Source: Geomonas silvestris (lineage in GTDB: Bacteria; Desulfobacterota; Desulfuromonadia; Geobacterales; Geobacteraceae). From it: a DNA stretch of 64,000 bases. Location of the stretch: positions 372,001 to 436,000 of the forward strand of contig NZ_BLXX01000001.1 in the NCBI RefSeq assembly GCF_014193515.1, written 5' to 3'. The position numbers were made by a program, and so were the translations under genes. Positions 1-7,581 of the stretch are shown piece after piece (positions within the stretch are counted from its first letter, which is position 1; each line of letters starts with the position of its first letter). The notes under the pieces are model-generated. The model saw nothing but the letters and a program-made list of their open reading frames with translations. It was not told where the DNA came from and searched no databases.

Positions 1-1
1 G

Positions 2-1669
2 ATCCTCTACGTGCAAAGCGAAAAGGAGCGCGACCAGGTGAGGCGGTTCGTCCAGGTCTTCGTGCCGGAGAACGGCATGCCGCACCGGGAGACCAAAAGG
101 CTCTCCAAGCCGGTCACCATCGTGCAGTTCGTAAACCTCATGTCCAAGTTCATCGGCGAGCAGCAGGCCCACGCCGCGATCGCCGAGTACCTGGGCGAGC
201 GGGAGATCGACGGGCGCGGCGGGGTCTCCGAGTTCGAGCTCCCCAACCTGAAGCGCTTCGTGGAGAAGACGCTCGCCGCTTCGCTGGGTGGTGCCGCGGC
301 GGGCGCGGTAGTGGAGAGCTTTCTCTCGGACATAGGGAGCCGCATGGAGTCGGTCTACGACATCTTCTCCACGGTGCGCACCTCCCGCGACCAGAGCCGC
401 GAGGCGCTCTACGTGCGGCTGAGGGCCTCCGAGATCATGAACCGGTCGCTTGATCTCGACATCATCATCGAGGACCTGCTCACCCTGGTCCTGCGCGAGT
501 TCAAGCTCGATCTCTGCGTGGTGCGGCTTTTAAACGAGGCCGGGCGCCTCGAGGTGCGCTCCTTCAAGGGGGAAGGCGGTGCGGAGCTCACCGCCGAGGA
601 GCGCCTCTTGGAGATCGACACCCACGTCGGGGAGGCGTTCCTGGGGCGGCGCACCGAGTTCTTCAACGACACCGCCTTCATCACCAAACCCTTTGCCAAG
701 GAGGTCTTCCAGCGCGAGGGGATCAGGTCCTTCGCCCATATCCCGCTCGCCAGCGAAGGCGCGCCGCCGGTGGGGGTGCTCTCGGTCTTCTCGCGCTCCA
801 TCGTGGGACTTTTCACCGAGCAGTTTGTGGAGCTTTTGGAGAGCCTCGCCGGCCAGCTCGCCCAGGCGGTGCGCATCGTCAACGAGCGCGAGGCGCGCGA
901 GCGGGAACGCGAGCAGAAAGAAGCGGCGCTCCTGGAAAACGCCCGGGTGACCCGTGACCTCGAACTCGCCAAGCAGATCCAGCTCTCGCTGTTGCCGGTC
1001 GAGCCCCCCGCCGTCCCCGGGGTGAGCCTCGCCTGCCGCTGCGTGCCGGCAAGCCACGTGGGGGGGGACTACTACGACTTCTTCCCGCGCGGCAGCGAGC
1101 TCGTCGACCTCGTCATGGCGGACGTCTCGGGGCACAGCGTCGGCGCCGCCCTCATCATGGTGGAGACCCGCAGCGTGTTGCGCGCCCAGATGCAGGCGAT
1201 CCGCTCCCCAAGCGAGGTCCTCGGGGTCCTGAACAGCCTGCTCTACGAGGACTTAAGCCGGGCCGAGCTCTTCATCACCATGTTCTGCGGCAAGTACGAC
1301 ACCACGCGCCGGATCCTCACCTTCTCCAACGCAGGCCACACCCGACCGCTGCTTTTGCGCGAAAACGGGTGGCAGGAACTCGACGCCGACGGTCTCATCC
1401 TCGGCGTGGAGAAGCAGGTCAGCTTCGAGGAACAGACGGTACAGCTTCAACCTGGCGATCTGCTGTTCCTCTACACCGACGGCATCATCGAAAACGAGAA
1501 CCGCGACGGCGAGTTCTTCGGCGTTCCCCGGCTCTACGAACTGCTGGCCGAGCTGCACCAGGAGCCGCCCGAGAGGATCATCGAGGAGGTCCTGGCGCGG
1601 GTTACCGCCTTCTCAGCCCCGCGTCCTTTACAGGATGATGTTTCCATGGTAGTCATGAAAGTGCATTAG
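2..1669 (+). CDS. SpoIIE-type protein phosphatase with STAC and GAF domains (5' end outside window)
   Basis: PP2C-type serine/threonine phosphatase that probably dephosphorylates the STAS protein encoded next door. The frame is open to the left edge (I-L-Y precede the first GTG at 11), so the gene is truncated. Counting from that GTG, residues about 35-110 resemble the STAC linker, which in CbrA-like sensors follows an SSS (SLC5) transporter domain. A GAF domain follows (about 140-295), then a charged coiled coil, then the SpoIIE/PP2C domain (about 335-552) with GGDYYDFF, MADVSGHS and YTDGIIEN metal-site motifs. I infer that the missing part is a multi-pass membrane transporter-like sensor. 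Domain calls are confident; the SSS part is a prediction. Confidence 0.85.
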   Translation: MLYVQSEKERDQVRRFVQVFVPENGMPHRETKRLSKPVTIVQFVNLMSKFIGEQQAHAAIAEYLGEREIDGRGGVSEFELPNLKRFVEKTLAASLGGAAAGAVVESFLSDIGSRMESVYDIFSTVRTSRDQSREALYVRLRASEIMNRSLDLDIIIEDLLTLVLREFKLDLCVVRLLNEAGRLEVRSFKGEGGAELTAEERLLEIDTHVGEAFLGRRTEFFNDTAFITKPFAKEVFQREGIRSFAHIPLASEGAPPVGVLSVFSRSIVGLFTEQFVELLESLAGQLAQAVRIVNEREAREREREQKEAALLENARVTRDLELAKQIQLSLLPVEPPAVPGVSLACRCVPASHVGGDYYDFFPRGSELVDLVMADVSGHSVGAALIMVETRSVLRAQMQAIRSPSEVLGVLNSLLYEDLSRAELFITMFCGKYDTTRRILTFSNAGHTRPLLLRENGWQELDADGLILGVEKQVSFEEQTVQLQPGDLLFLYTDGIIENENRDGEFFGVPRLYELLAELHQEPPERIIEEVLARVTAFSAPRPLQDDVSMVVMKVH

Positions 1670-1753
1670 CCGTAAGCGTGGCATCCTTGCCAAAAAGCAC
1701 GGCTTATAGCACAATGTTTTTAAGCTGATCGGACCTCACACAAGGAGAAGGCC

Positions 1754-2092
1754 ATGAACCTGGAACAAGAGACGAGGAACGACATTGTCATTCTATACGT
1801 GAAGGAGGAGCGTCTGGATGCGCACAACTCGGTCGATCTGAAAGCTGCGGTCCAGAAGCTGTTTGAGGAAGGTAAGAAGAACGTACTGGTGGATCTTAAA
1901 GAAGTGCGTTTCATTGACAGTTCCGGATTGGGTGCATTGGTTTCCGGCTTTAAAAATGCCATCTCGCACCAGGGCAATCTGAAACTGTCCTCGCTGCAGT
2001 CCCAGGTCAAGTCGATGTTCGAGCTGACCCGCCTGCACCGGGTTTTTGAGATATTCCCCTCCGCATCGGAAGCCGTCGAGAACTTCCAGTAA
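1754..2092 (+). CDS. STAS-domain anti-sigma factor antagonist
   Basis: Small soluble SpoIIAA/RsbV-like protein of 112 residues, which is full family length. The phosphoacceptor loop FIDSSGLGAL is intact (about residues 53-62), so the serine can be phosphorylated by an RsbW-type kinase and dephosphorylated by a SpoIIE-type phosphatase. A good ribosome site (AAGGAG) lies just upstream of the ATG. It sits between the phosphatase gene and the HATPase gene, 14 bases before the latter, completing a classic partner switch. The final target (sigma factor or another effector) is not in the window. Confidence 0.93.
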   Translation: MNLEQETRNDIVILYVKEERLDAHNSVDLKAAVQKLFEEGKKNVLVDLKEVRFIDSSGLGALVSGFKNAISHQGNLKLSSLQSQVKSMFELTRLHRVFEIFPSASEAVENFQ

Positions 2093-2106
2093 CAGCGAGG
2101 CACCAG

Positions 2107-2532
2107 ATGGAAGGTAACGCGATCGAGGTAGACATCAAGGTCCCCAACAAGACCCGGTACCTGAGCCTGATCGGCAGGATCGGGGAGGACATCGCCCGCG
2201 AGCTTGAGCGCTACAGCGGGGACCGGGAGACCCTAGCCTACCACCTGAACCTGGTGCTCACCGAGGCGATGGTGAACGCCATCAAGCACGCCGGCCCCAA
2301 GGAGCCCGAGAAGCTGGTGCGCATCGTGATCACCATCCGGCTGGACGACCTGACCATCCGGGTCTACGACGACGGCCAGGGGTTCGACATCAACTCGATA
2401 CAGCCCCCCAACTTCGAAGAGCTCGAGGACCGCGGGCGCGGCATCTTCCTGATCCGCTCCCTGATGGACTCGGTTTCCTACCGAAAGAACTGCAAGGAGA
2501 ACATCCTGGAGATGAAGAAAAAGCTGGTGTAA
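2107..2532 (+). CDS. RsbW-like anti-sigma factor / serine kinase (HATPase_c)
   Basis: A 141-residue GHKL ATPase of the RsbW/SpoIIAB type. The N box (LTEAMVNAIKHA, about residues 54-65), the DDGQGFD motif and the GRGIFLI motif mark the ATP-binding fold. It should phosphorylate the STAS protein encoded upstream and bind a target regulator when that antagonist is phosphorylated. GAGG lies close upstream of the ATG. No sigma factor gene is adjacent, so the partner may be encoded elsewhere or may not be a sigma factor. It is convergent with lgt, with a gap of only 9 bases. Confidence 0.92.
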   Translation: MEGNAIEVDIKVPNKTRYLSLIGRIGEDIARELERYSGDRETLAYHLNLVLTEAMVNAIKHAGPKEPEKLVRIVITIRLDDLTIRVYDDGQGFDINSIQPPNFEELEDRGRGIFLIRSLMDSVSYRKNCKENILEMKKKLV

Positions 2533-2541
2533 ATCCCGCCC

Positions 2542-3315
2542 CTACCCCTTACGCATGCGGTGGATCACCATCGCGACCCCCACGAGGAACATGGGAAGAC
2601 TCAGAAGTTGCCCCATGGAGAGCCCCCCCGCCAAAAAGCCCAGCTGCGCGTCGGGTTCCCGGACGAACTCCACCAGGAACCGGAACAGCCCGTAGAGCCC
2701 GATGAAGGACCAGAACACCACCCCTTCCTGTTTCACCCGGTGCGAGATGATCCAGAGCACCAGGAACATGACCGGCCCCTCCAGGAACGCCTCGTAGAGC
2801 TGCGAGGGGTGCCGCGGCAAGGGGCCCCCGCTCGGGAAGACCATCCCCCAGGGGACGTCGGTGATCCGGCCGTAGAGTTCGCCGTTGATGAAGTTGCCGA
2901 TGCGGCCCAGGCCAAGCCCCACCGGACCGGCCAGAAAGCTGATGTCGGCGATCTGGTAGAAGCGGATCTGGCGCTTGCGCAGGTAGATGAACCCGCCGAC
3001 GATGGCGCCGGTGAGCCCGCCGTGGAAGGACATCCCCCCCTCCCATACCGCGAAGAGTTTCAGGGGATGCTCGAGGTAGTACGAGAGGTTGTAGAAAAGG
3101 ATGTAGCCCAGGCGCCCGCCCAGGATCACCCCCATGGCCGCCGTGAAGATCAGGTCTGCGACGTCGTCTTTGGAAAGCGGCAGCCCCTTGCGCTTCACCC
3201 CCGCCGAGATGATGAAGTAGGCGGCGATGAAGCCGCAGATGTACATCAGTCCGTACCAACGGAATTCCAGCGGTCCCAGCTTGAGAAACACCGGGTCGAT
3301 ATGGGGGAAAGTCAT
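2542..3315 (-). CDS. lgt: Prolipoprotein diacylglyceryl transferase Lgt
   Basis: Inner-membrane enzyme that transfers diacylglycerol from phosphatidylglycerol to the lipobox cysteine of prolipoproteins, the first step of lipoprotein maturation. The 257-residue product has about seven membrane segments. It has the N-terminal FRWYGLMY motif, the YxxSY-region HGGL motif (MSFHGGLTGAIVGG) and the signature GRIGNFINGELYGR with its essential arginine. GGAG stands 8 bases before the ATG. Lipoprotein substrates are encoded in this window (pilP, probably pilQ, and the gene at 52215). Confidence 0.97.
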   Translation of the reverse strand: MTFPHIDPVFLKLGPLEFRWYGLMYICGFIAAYFIISAGVKRKGLPLSKDDVADLIFTAAMGVILGGRLGYILFYNLSYYLEHPLKLFAVWEGGMSFHGGLTGAIVGGFIYLRKRQIRFYQIADISFLAGPVGLGLGRIGNFINGELYGRITDVPWGMVFPSGGPLPRHPSQLYEAFLEGPVMFLVLWIISHRVKQEGVVFWSFIGLYGLFRFLVEFVREPDAQLGFLAGGLSMGQLLSLPMFLVGVAMVIHRMRKG

Positions 3316-3469
3316 GCACGCACTCCAGGTTGGATTGGGGCTGTTAAGCTAGCAGCAAACAGTCGGGGTGTCAATTGCGGTGCCAAAAGGCGCCCGCGCC
3401 GCAGGTCTGCGACGGGGCACCCCGGCAAAAAGTGGCAGGAACGGTGTCGGGCTTAAACTGCGGGGCTGG

Positions 3470-3979
3470 CTACCTCGCCTCCAGGTTCACACCGGCCCGG
3501 GCGGCACTCTCCCGCAACTGTTCCACCCGTTTCTTCTGTTCCTGCAGCCGGAACTCCTCCTGCTTCAGGGTGTTTTGCAGGGAGAGAAACTCGCTGCGCG
3601 ACATCTTCGAGCTGTCCGCCATGCGTCCCTTCAGGTCGGCCACGTTGTTTTCCATGGCCTGCAGGTTCACCTTGGCACTCAGGTACTCGGTGCGCAGGGT
3701 GGCATCGTCCTTGGCGCCGGTTCCCTTCTTGTCCTTGCCGGCCGGCAGTTGCCCGGCCACATCCTTCCCTTTGCCTTTTGTCGACTCAACCGTGTCGGTG
3801 ATCTGCGGTTGGCCGCCCTCGTCGGCCCCCAGCACCTTCATCTTCTTGCGGTACTTTTTGGGCACCTTGCCCAAGTCCTCGGTGAAGTTCACGGTTCCCC
3901 GGCTATCGGTCCATTCATAGGTGACGGCACCGGCAGTAAACGGACATAGCAGGAAAAGCAGCACGAGCAGTTTCTTCAT
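3470..3979 (-). CDS. DUF4124 domain protein, secreted
   Basis: A 169-residue exported protein of unknown function. It has a signal peptide (residues 1-18, KKLLVLLFLLCPFTAGA) and a DUF4124-like segment (YEWTDSRGTVNFTEDLGKVP, about 20-40). The middle is lysine/glycine-rich and the C-terminal half is predicted coiled coil, rich in Gln, Glu, Lys and Arg. A strong AAGGAGAG site precedes the ATG. It probably acts in the periplasm as a structural or accessory protein. The domain call comes from the typical Y-x-W-x-D-x-x-G-x-x-x-F pattern. The 154 bases up to the lgt start contain nothing I recognise. Confidence 0.75.
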   Translation of the reverse strand: MKKLLVLLFLLCPFTAGAVTYEWTDSRGTVNFTEDLGKVPKKYRKKMKVLGADEGGQPQITDTVESTKGKGKDVAGQLPAGKDKKGTGAKDDATLRTEYLSAKVNLQAMENNVADLKGRMADSSKMSRSEFLSLQNTLKQEEFRLQEQKKRVEQLRESAARAGVNLEAR

Positions 3980-4019
3980 TTCCCTCTCCTTTGGCGTAGA
4001 CGGTCGCGGATTGGAACGG

Positions 4020-4364
4020 TTAACCCGGAGGCCACCCGAAGTTGCGGCCGGCCAGCAGGTGGAAGTGGATGTGGAAGACGGACTGTCCCGCCCCGGCGTT
4101 GTTGTTGTTCACGATGCGGAAGCCGTCCTCGGCGACGCCGCGCTCCCGCGCCAACTGGGCAGCTGCCCGGTAGACCCGCCCGATGAGTTCATCGTTTGCC
4201 GGGCCGAGGTCGAGCGAGTTCACCAGGTGTTCCTTGGGGATCACCAGGATATGGACCGGCGCCTGGGGGTTGATGTCCTCGATGGCAAAGAGCACGTCGT
4301 CCTCGAATACCTTCTTAACCGGAATGGCCCCGCTGGCCATCTTGCAGAACAGACAGTCGGACAT
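4020..4364 (-). CDS. HIT family nucleotide-binding hydrolase
   Basis: A 114-residue HIT protein of the Hint/PKCI branch, a purine nucleoside phosphoramidase-like hydrolase. The histidine triad FHIHFHLLAGR (near residue 100) is intact, and an N-terminal CLFC motif could bind zinc. I chose the ATG at 4364 because AGGAGGA lies immediately upstream and the protein then begins MSDCLFCKM as in the family; a longer frame upstream is not needed. The last residues (GRNFGWPPG) match normal family ends. Confidence 0.95.
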   Translation of the reverse strand: MSDCLFCKMASGAIPVKKVFEDDVLFAIEDINPQAPVHILVIPKEHLVNSLDLGPANDELIGRVYRAAAQLARERGVAEDGFRIVNNNNAGAGQSVFHIHFHLLAGRNFGWPPG

Positions 4365-4606
4365 AGATCCTCCTTTGGAATCAATGGACAGTGGAAAATT
4401 GACAATTGAGCATGAAAAACTTTGAGGCAACCGACAACTTCGAGTTCAGGCGCCTAAGCGCGTTCGGTCAGCTACGTCCAGCGGCATTGCTGCGCCTGTC
4501 TTGCCGTCCTTATCGAGACGAAGGAAAGGGTGACAGGCACCTGCTGAGCTGCCCCCTGTGCCACGTGTCAATGGAACCACAGCTTCGCATTTTCAATCGT
4601 CAATTG
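4365..4606. repeat. Intergenic stretch with AT-rich palindromic remnants
   Basis: This 242-base gap between the HIT gene and tlyA has no convincing gene. Both ends carry related words: GAAAATTGACAATTGAGCATG near 4391-4411, and TCAATTGTTAATTGTCAATTG at about 4600-4620, running into the end of tlyA. The second is an imperfect palindrome. The middle (about 4527-4562) contains a GTGACAGGCACC word. I read it as decayed dispersed repeats; the class is not identified. Confidence 0.4.
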
Positions 4607-5368
4607 TTAATTGTCAATTGCCTTCAGGTTGCCTTCCTTCTTCTTCAGGTAGATCAGGAACTCCTTGTTCCCCTTGGGTCCCAGGATCGGCGACTCGCAG
4701 ACGCCCAGCACCTCGAGCCCGAGGCCAAGGGCCAGTTCGGTGATTCCCTCTACCACTTCCTCGTGCTTCTTGGCGTCGCGCACCACGCCACCCTTCCCCA
4801 CCTGGCCGCGCCCCACCTCGAACTGCGGCTTGATGAGCGCCACGATGCTCGCCGAGGGACCGATCAGGCGCAGGGTCTGCGGCAACACCTTGTCGAGCGA
4901 GATGAACGAGGCGTCGATAACGGCAAGCTCCGGCAGTTCGGGAAGCGTTTCCGGCTCCAGGTAGCGGATGTTGGTCTTCTCCAGGTTCACCACCCGCGGG
5001 TCCTCGCGCAGCTTCCAGGCGAGCTGCCCGTACCCGACGTCGACTGCGATAACCAGCCGCGCGCCGCGCTGCAGGAGGCAATCGGTGAAGCCGCCGGTGG
5101 AGGCCCCCACGTCGATGGCGGCGAGGCCGGTAACGTCGATAGTGAAGTGCTCCAGCCCCTTGGCGAGCTTCAGGCCGCCGCGGCTCACGAAGGGAAGCGG
5201 CTCCCCCTTGAGGCGGATCTCCGCCTCGACCGGCACCATGAGCCCCGCCTTGTCGGCCAGATGGTCGTCCACCACCACCTGCCCGGCCATGATGAGCGCC
5301 TTCGCCTTCTCGCGCGACGGCGCGAGCCCCCGCTCGAAGACGAGTTTGTCCAATCTCTCTTTAGTCAC
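4607..5368 (-). CDS. tlyA: TlyA family rRNA 2'-O-methyltransferase
   Basis: A 253-residue protein with an N-terminal S4 RNA-binding domain (ERLDKLVFERGLAPSREKAK, residues 4-23) and a FtsJ-like Rossmann methyltransferase domain (from about 60, with AIDVGASTGGFTDCLLQ as the SAM motif). The family methylates cytidine 2'-OH in 16S/23S rRNA; some members have been annotated as hemolysins. The start is GTG with AGAGG upstream. It begins 11 bases after the UbiD-family stop, so the two are probably co-transcribed. The substrate position cannot be read from sequence. Confidence 0.93.
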   Translation of the reverse strand: MTKERLDKLVFERGLAPSREKAKALIMAGQVVVDDHLADKAGLMVPVEAEIRLKGEPLPFVSRGGLKLAKGLEHFTIDVTGLAAIDVGASTGGFTDCLLQRGARLVIAVDVGYGQLAWKLREDPRVVNLEKTNIRYLEPETLPELPELAVIDASFISLDKVLPQTLRLIGPSASIVALIKPQFEVGRGQVGKGGVVRDAKKHEEVVEGITELALGLGLEVLGVCESPILGPKGNKEFLIYLKKKEGNLKAIDN

Positions 5369-5379
5369 CGTCTACCTCT

Positions 5380-7221
5380 CTAGTACAGGCCGTGCAGCGG
5401 CCCGCCCGGGGCAGCCAGCTGGTCCACGCGACGCTCGACTTCCGGGTCCTCGACAAGCGGCGGCGCGTGGTGCGGTTTCACCCGGGCGTCGATGACGAGC
5501 GGCCCCCGGCAGCCCCAGTGCTTGTTGACAGTCAAGGCGCCCACTCCGTAGAGGTCAGCGGCGGGATCGGAACGGGTGAAGGTGACCCAGAGGAAGTTGT
5601 TGAGGCTCTCCGCGGCGAAGCGGCTGTCGTCGCAGGCCACGATGAGCGGGAACCCCTCCAGGCCGGGGACGCTCTCCAAAAAGGCACAGAGCTGCTCCAG
5701 TTCAGGATCCGACGCGCCCTTGGCGAGCCTGCAGGGCGGCCCCTTGAGAGCCAGCACGCCCGGGAGGCAGATACCGGGAGCGCTCCACCCCTCGGGAAGC
5801 CTGAAGTCGGCGGGAAGCTCGGTCCCCAGCCCGCGCCGTTTCTCCCCTACCCCGGCGAGCACCAGTTTCGAGCCGCGGTTAAGGCCCGAACCGGAGTAGT
5901 CCAGGGTGTCCATGGTGGTGGCGGTCTGGAAGTGCAGGTCGCAGCGCGGGTCGAAGCGCTCCAGCACGTGGGTGAGGAAGGCCGGGATGTCATGGATGTC
6001 GAGCTGAGGTGCGTCCTCGTGGGTGGCGATCATGAGGTACTTGGCCAGGGAGAGCTGCCCCTGCCCGAGGATCGCGTTCGCTATGGTGAGGATCTCCTGC
6101 GGGGCGCGCTTTTCGCTGTACGGGACGTAGCGCTCGCTCCCCACCGCCAAGAGCAGCGGGTGCACACCGGCCGCATCCACCGCGTGGACCGCGCGCACGC
6201 CCGGAACCACGGTCGGAATGAGCGGGCCGGTCAGTTCGTGAATGAAGGCGCCGAAGGAGGTGTCCTCCTGGGGCGGGCGCCCCACCGTGGTGAAGGGCCA
6301 GATGGCGCCGTTTCGATGGTAGACGTTCTCCACCTTGAGTACCGGGAAGTGGTGCGCCAGGCTGTAGTAGCCGAAGTGGTCGCCGAAGGGCCCCTCGGGG
6401 AGGGTCTTCTCCGGGTCGATGATTCCGGTGATGACGAAGTCTGCCTCGGCGGGGACGGGAAGCCCTCCCGCGCGCTCGACCATCTCGATGCGGTGTCCGG
6501 CCAGCAGTCCGGCGAAGGAGAGTTCCGGCATCCCCTCGGGAAGCGGCATCACGGCGGCAACCGTCATGGACGGCGCGCCTCCGACGAAGATGTTCACCCG
6601 GAAAGGTGCCCGCTTCTCCAGGGCTTCGGCGTGGTGAAAGCCGATGCCGCGATGGATCTGGTAATGCACCCCGATCTCGGCGTCGGGGCGGTACTGGCCG
6701 CCGGAGAGCTGCACCCGGTACATCCCGAGGTTCGAGTGGCGCACCCCGGGGGCGTTGACGCTCTCCGAGTAGACCTGCGGGAGGGTGATGAACGCACCGC
6801 CGTCGTCCGGCCAGGATTTGAGCTGGGGAAGAGCACTTATCGTGGTGCGGTTGGCGAGGATGGGACCGTTACTCACCTTTTTGGGGAGGAGGTGCCAGGC
6901 CGCCGGGAGCACCGAGGCGAGCGCGGCGGGTTCCTTGAGAAGGTAGCGCGGATCGATCTTGAGCTGCACCAGGCGCTCGATGGCCTTCAAGGTGTCGCGG
7001 AAGATGAAGCGGGTGCGCTCGAGGGTGCCGAAGAGGTTTCCCAGCATGGGAAAGTTCGAGCCTTTGACCCTGGTGAAGAGGAGCGCCGGGCCGCCGGCCT
7101 GGTAGACCCGCCTCTGGATCGACCCGATCTCCAGGTCCGCAGAGATCTCCTGATCTATCCGGATGAGTGCGCCGTTACGCTCCAGATCAGCAACGCACGA
7201 GGCAAGATTTCGATATCCCAA
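5380..7221 (-). CDS. UbiD family decarboxylase, probably menaquinone-pathway MqnL
   Basis: A 613-residue decarboxylase of the UbiD family, which uses prenylated FMN. The length matches the large UbiD-like proteins of futalosine-pathway organisms, in which they are thought to decarboxylate the prenylated naphthoate. Visible motifs include RHSNLGMYRVQ, the prFMN-region PEGPFGDHFGYYS and KHWGCRGPLVIDARVKPHH near the C-terminus. The start is TTG with GGAGGG upstream. mqnA in the same window supports a role in menaquinone synthesis. A different aromatic-acid decarboxylase activity cannot be excluded, so no symbol is given. Confidence 0.88.
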   Translation of the reverse strand: MGYRNLASCVADLERNGALIRIDQEISADLEIGSIQRRVYQAGGPALLFTRVKGSNFPMLGNLFGTLERTRFIFRDTLKAIERLVQLKIDPRYLLKEPAALASVLPAAWHLLPKKVSNGPILANRTTISALPQLKSWPDDGGAFITLPQVYSESVNAPGVRHSNLGMYRVQLSGGQYRPDAEIGVHYQIHRGIGFHHAEALEKRAPFRVNIFVGGAPSMTVAAVMPLPEGMPELSFAGLLAGHRIEMVERAGGLPVPAEADFVITGIIDPEKTLPEGPFGDHFGYYSLAHHFPVLKVENVYHRNGAIWPFTTVGRPPQEDTSFGAFIHELTGPLIPTVVPGVRAVHAVDAAGVHPLLLAVGSERYVPYSEKRAPQEILTIANAILGQGQLSLAKYLMIATHEDAPQLDIHDIPAFLTHVLERFDPRCDLHFQTATTMDTLDYSGSGLNRGSKLVLAGVGEKRRGLGTELPADFRLPEGWSAPGICLPGVLALKGPPCRLAKGASDPELEQLCAFLESVPGLEGFPLIVACDDSRFAAESLNNFLWVTFTRSDPAADLYGVGALTVNKHWGCRGPLVIDARVKPHHAPPLVEDPEVERRVDQLAAPGGPLHGLY

Positions 7222-7301
7222 CCGTACCCTCCGGGGAAAATGATGGCTAAAATTGCAGGGTTATTTTTAAAGCACCCCCGCAGGCAAGTCAACCAAAACC
7301 T

Positions 7302-7500
7302 AACAGGGATGAACGGGATACATGGGATAAAGCAAAACCTTTAACAGGGATAAAGGGGATGCATGGGATAAAGGCAAAACATTCTAAAATTGCACAGGCC
7401 TCAACCGTCCGTGATTAACGCCGAACAGACCGCCATGTTTCCCTTCATCCTTGTTTAGATAGCCGTTGGTTTTATCCCCTTCATCCCGTTCATCCCTGTT
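7302..7500. repeat. AACAGGGAT dispersed repeat: two direct copies and one inverted copy
   Basis: Two direct copies of about 31 bp beginning AACAGGGATGAA (7302) and AACAGGGATAAA (7343) are followed by an inverted copy ending CATCCCTGTT (7471-7500). Transcribed RNA or single-stranded DNA could fold the outer copies into a long stem. The same family recurs at 40215-40410. The gap around it (7222-7581) has no gene. It lies between the divergent UbiD-family gene and kinase gene. Confidence 0.75.
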
Positions 7501-7581
7501 AAAAACTTGACCGCAGCTCGATATAAGTAGTATCAAGCAGATACCCCGAACGACAGGACCCTTTGCCGTACCGGAGCCTCT

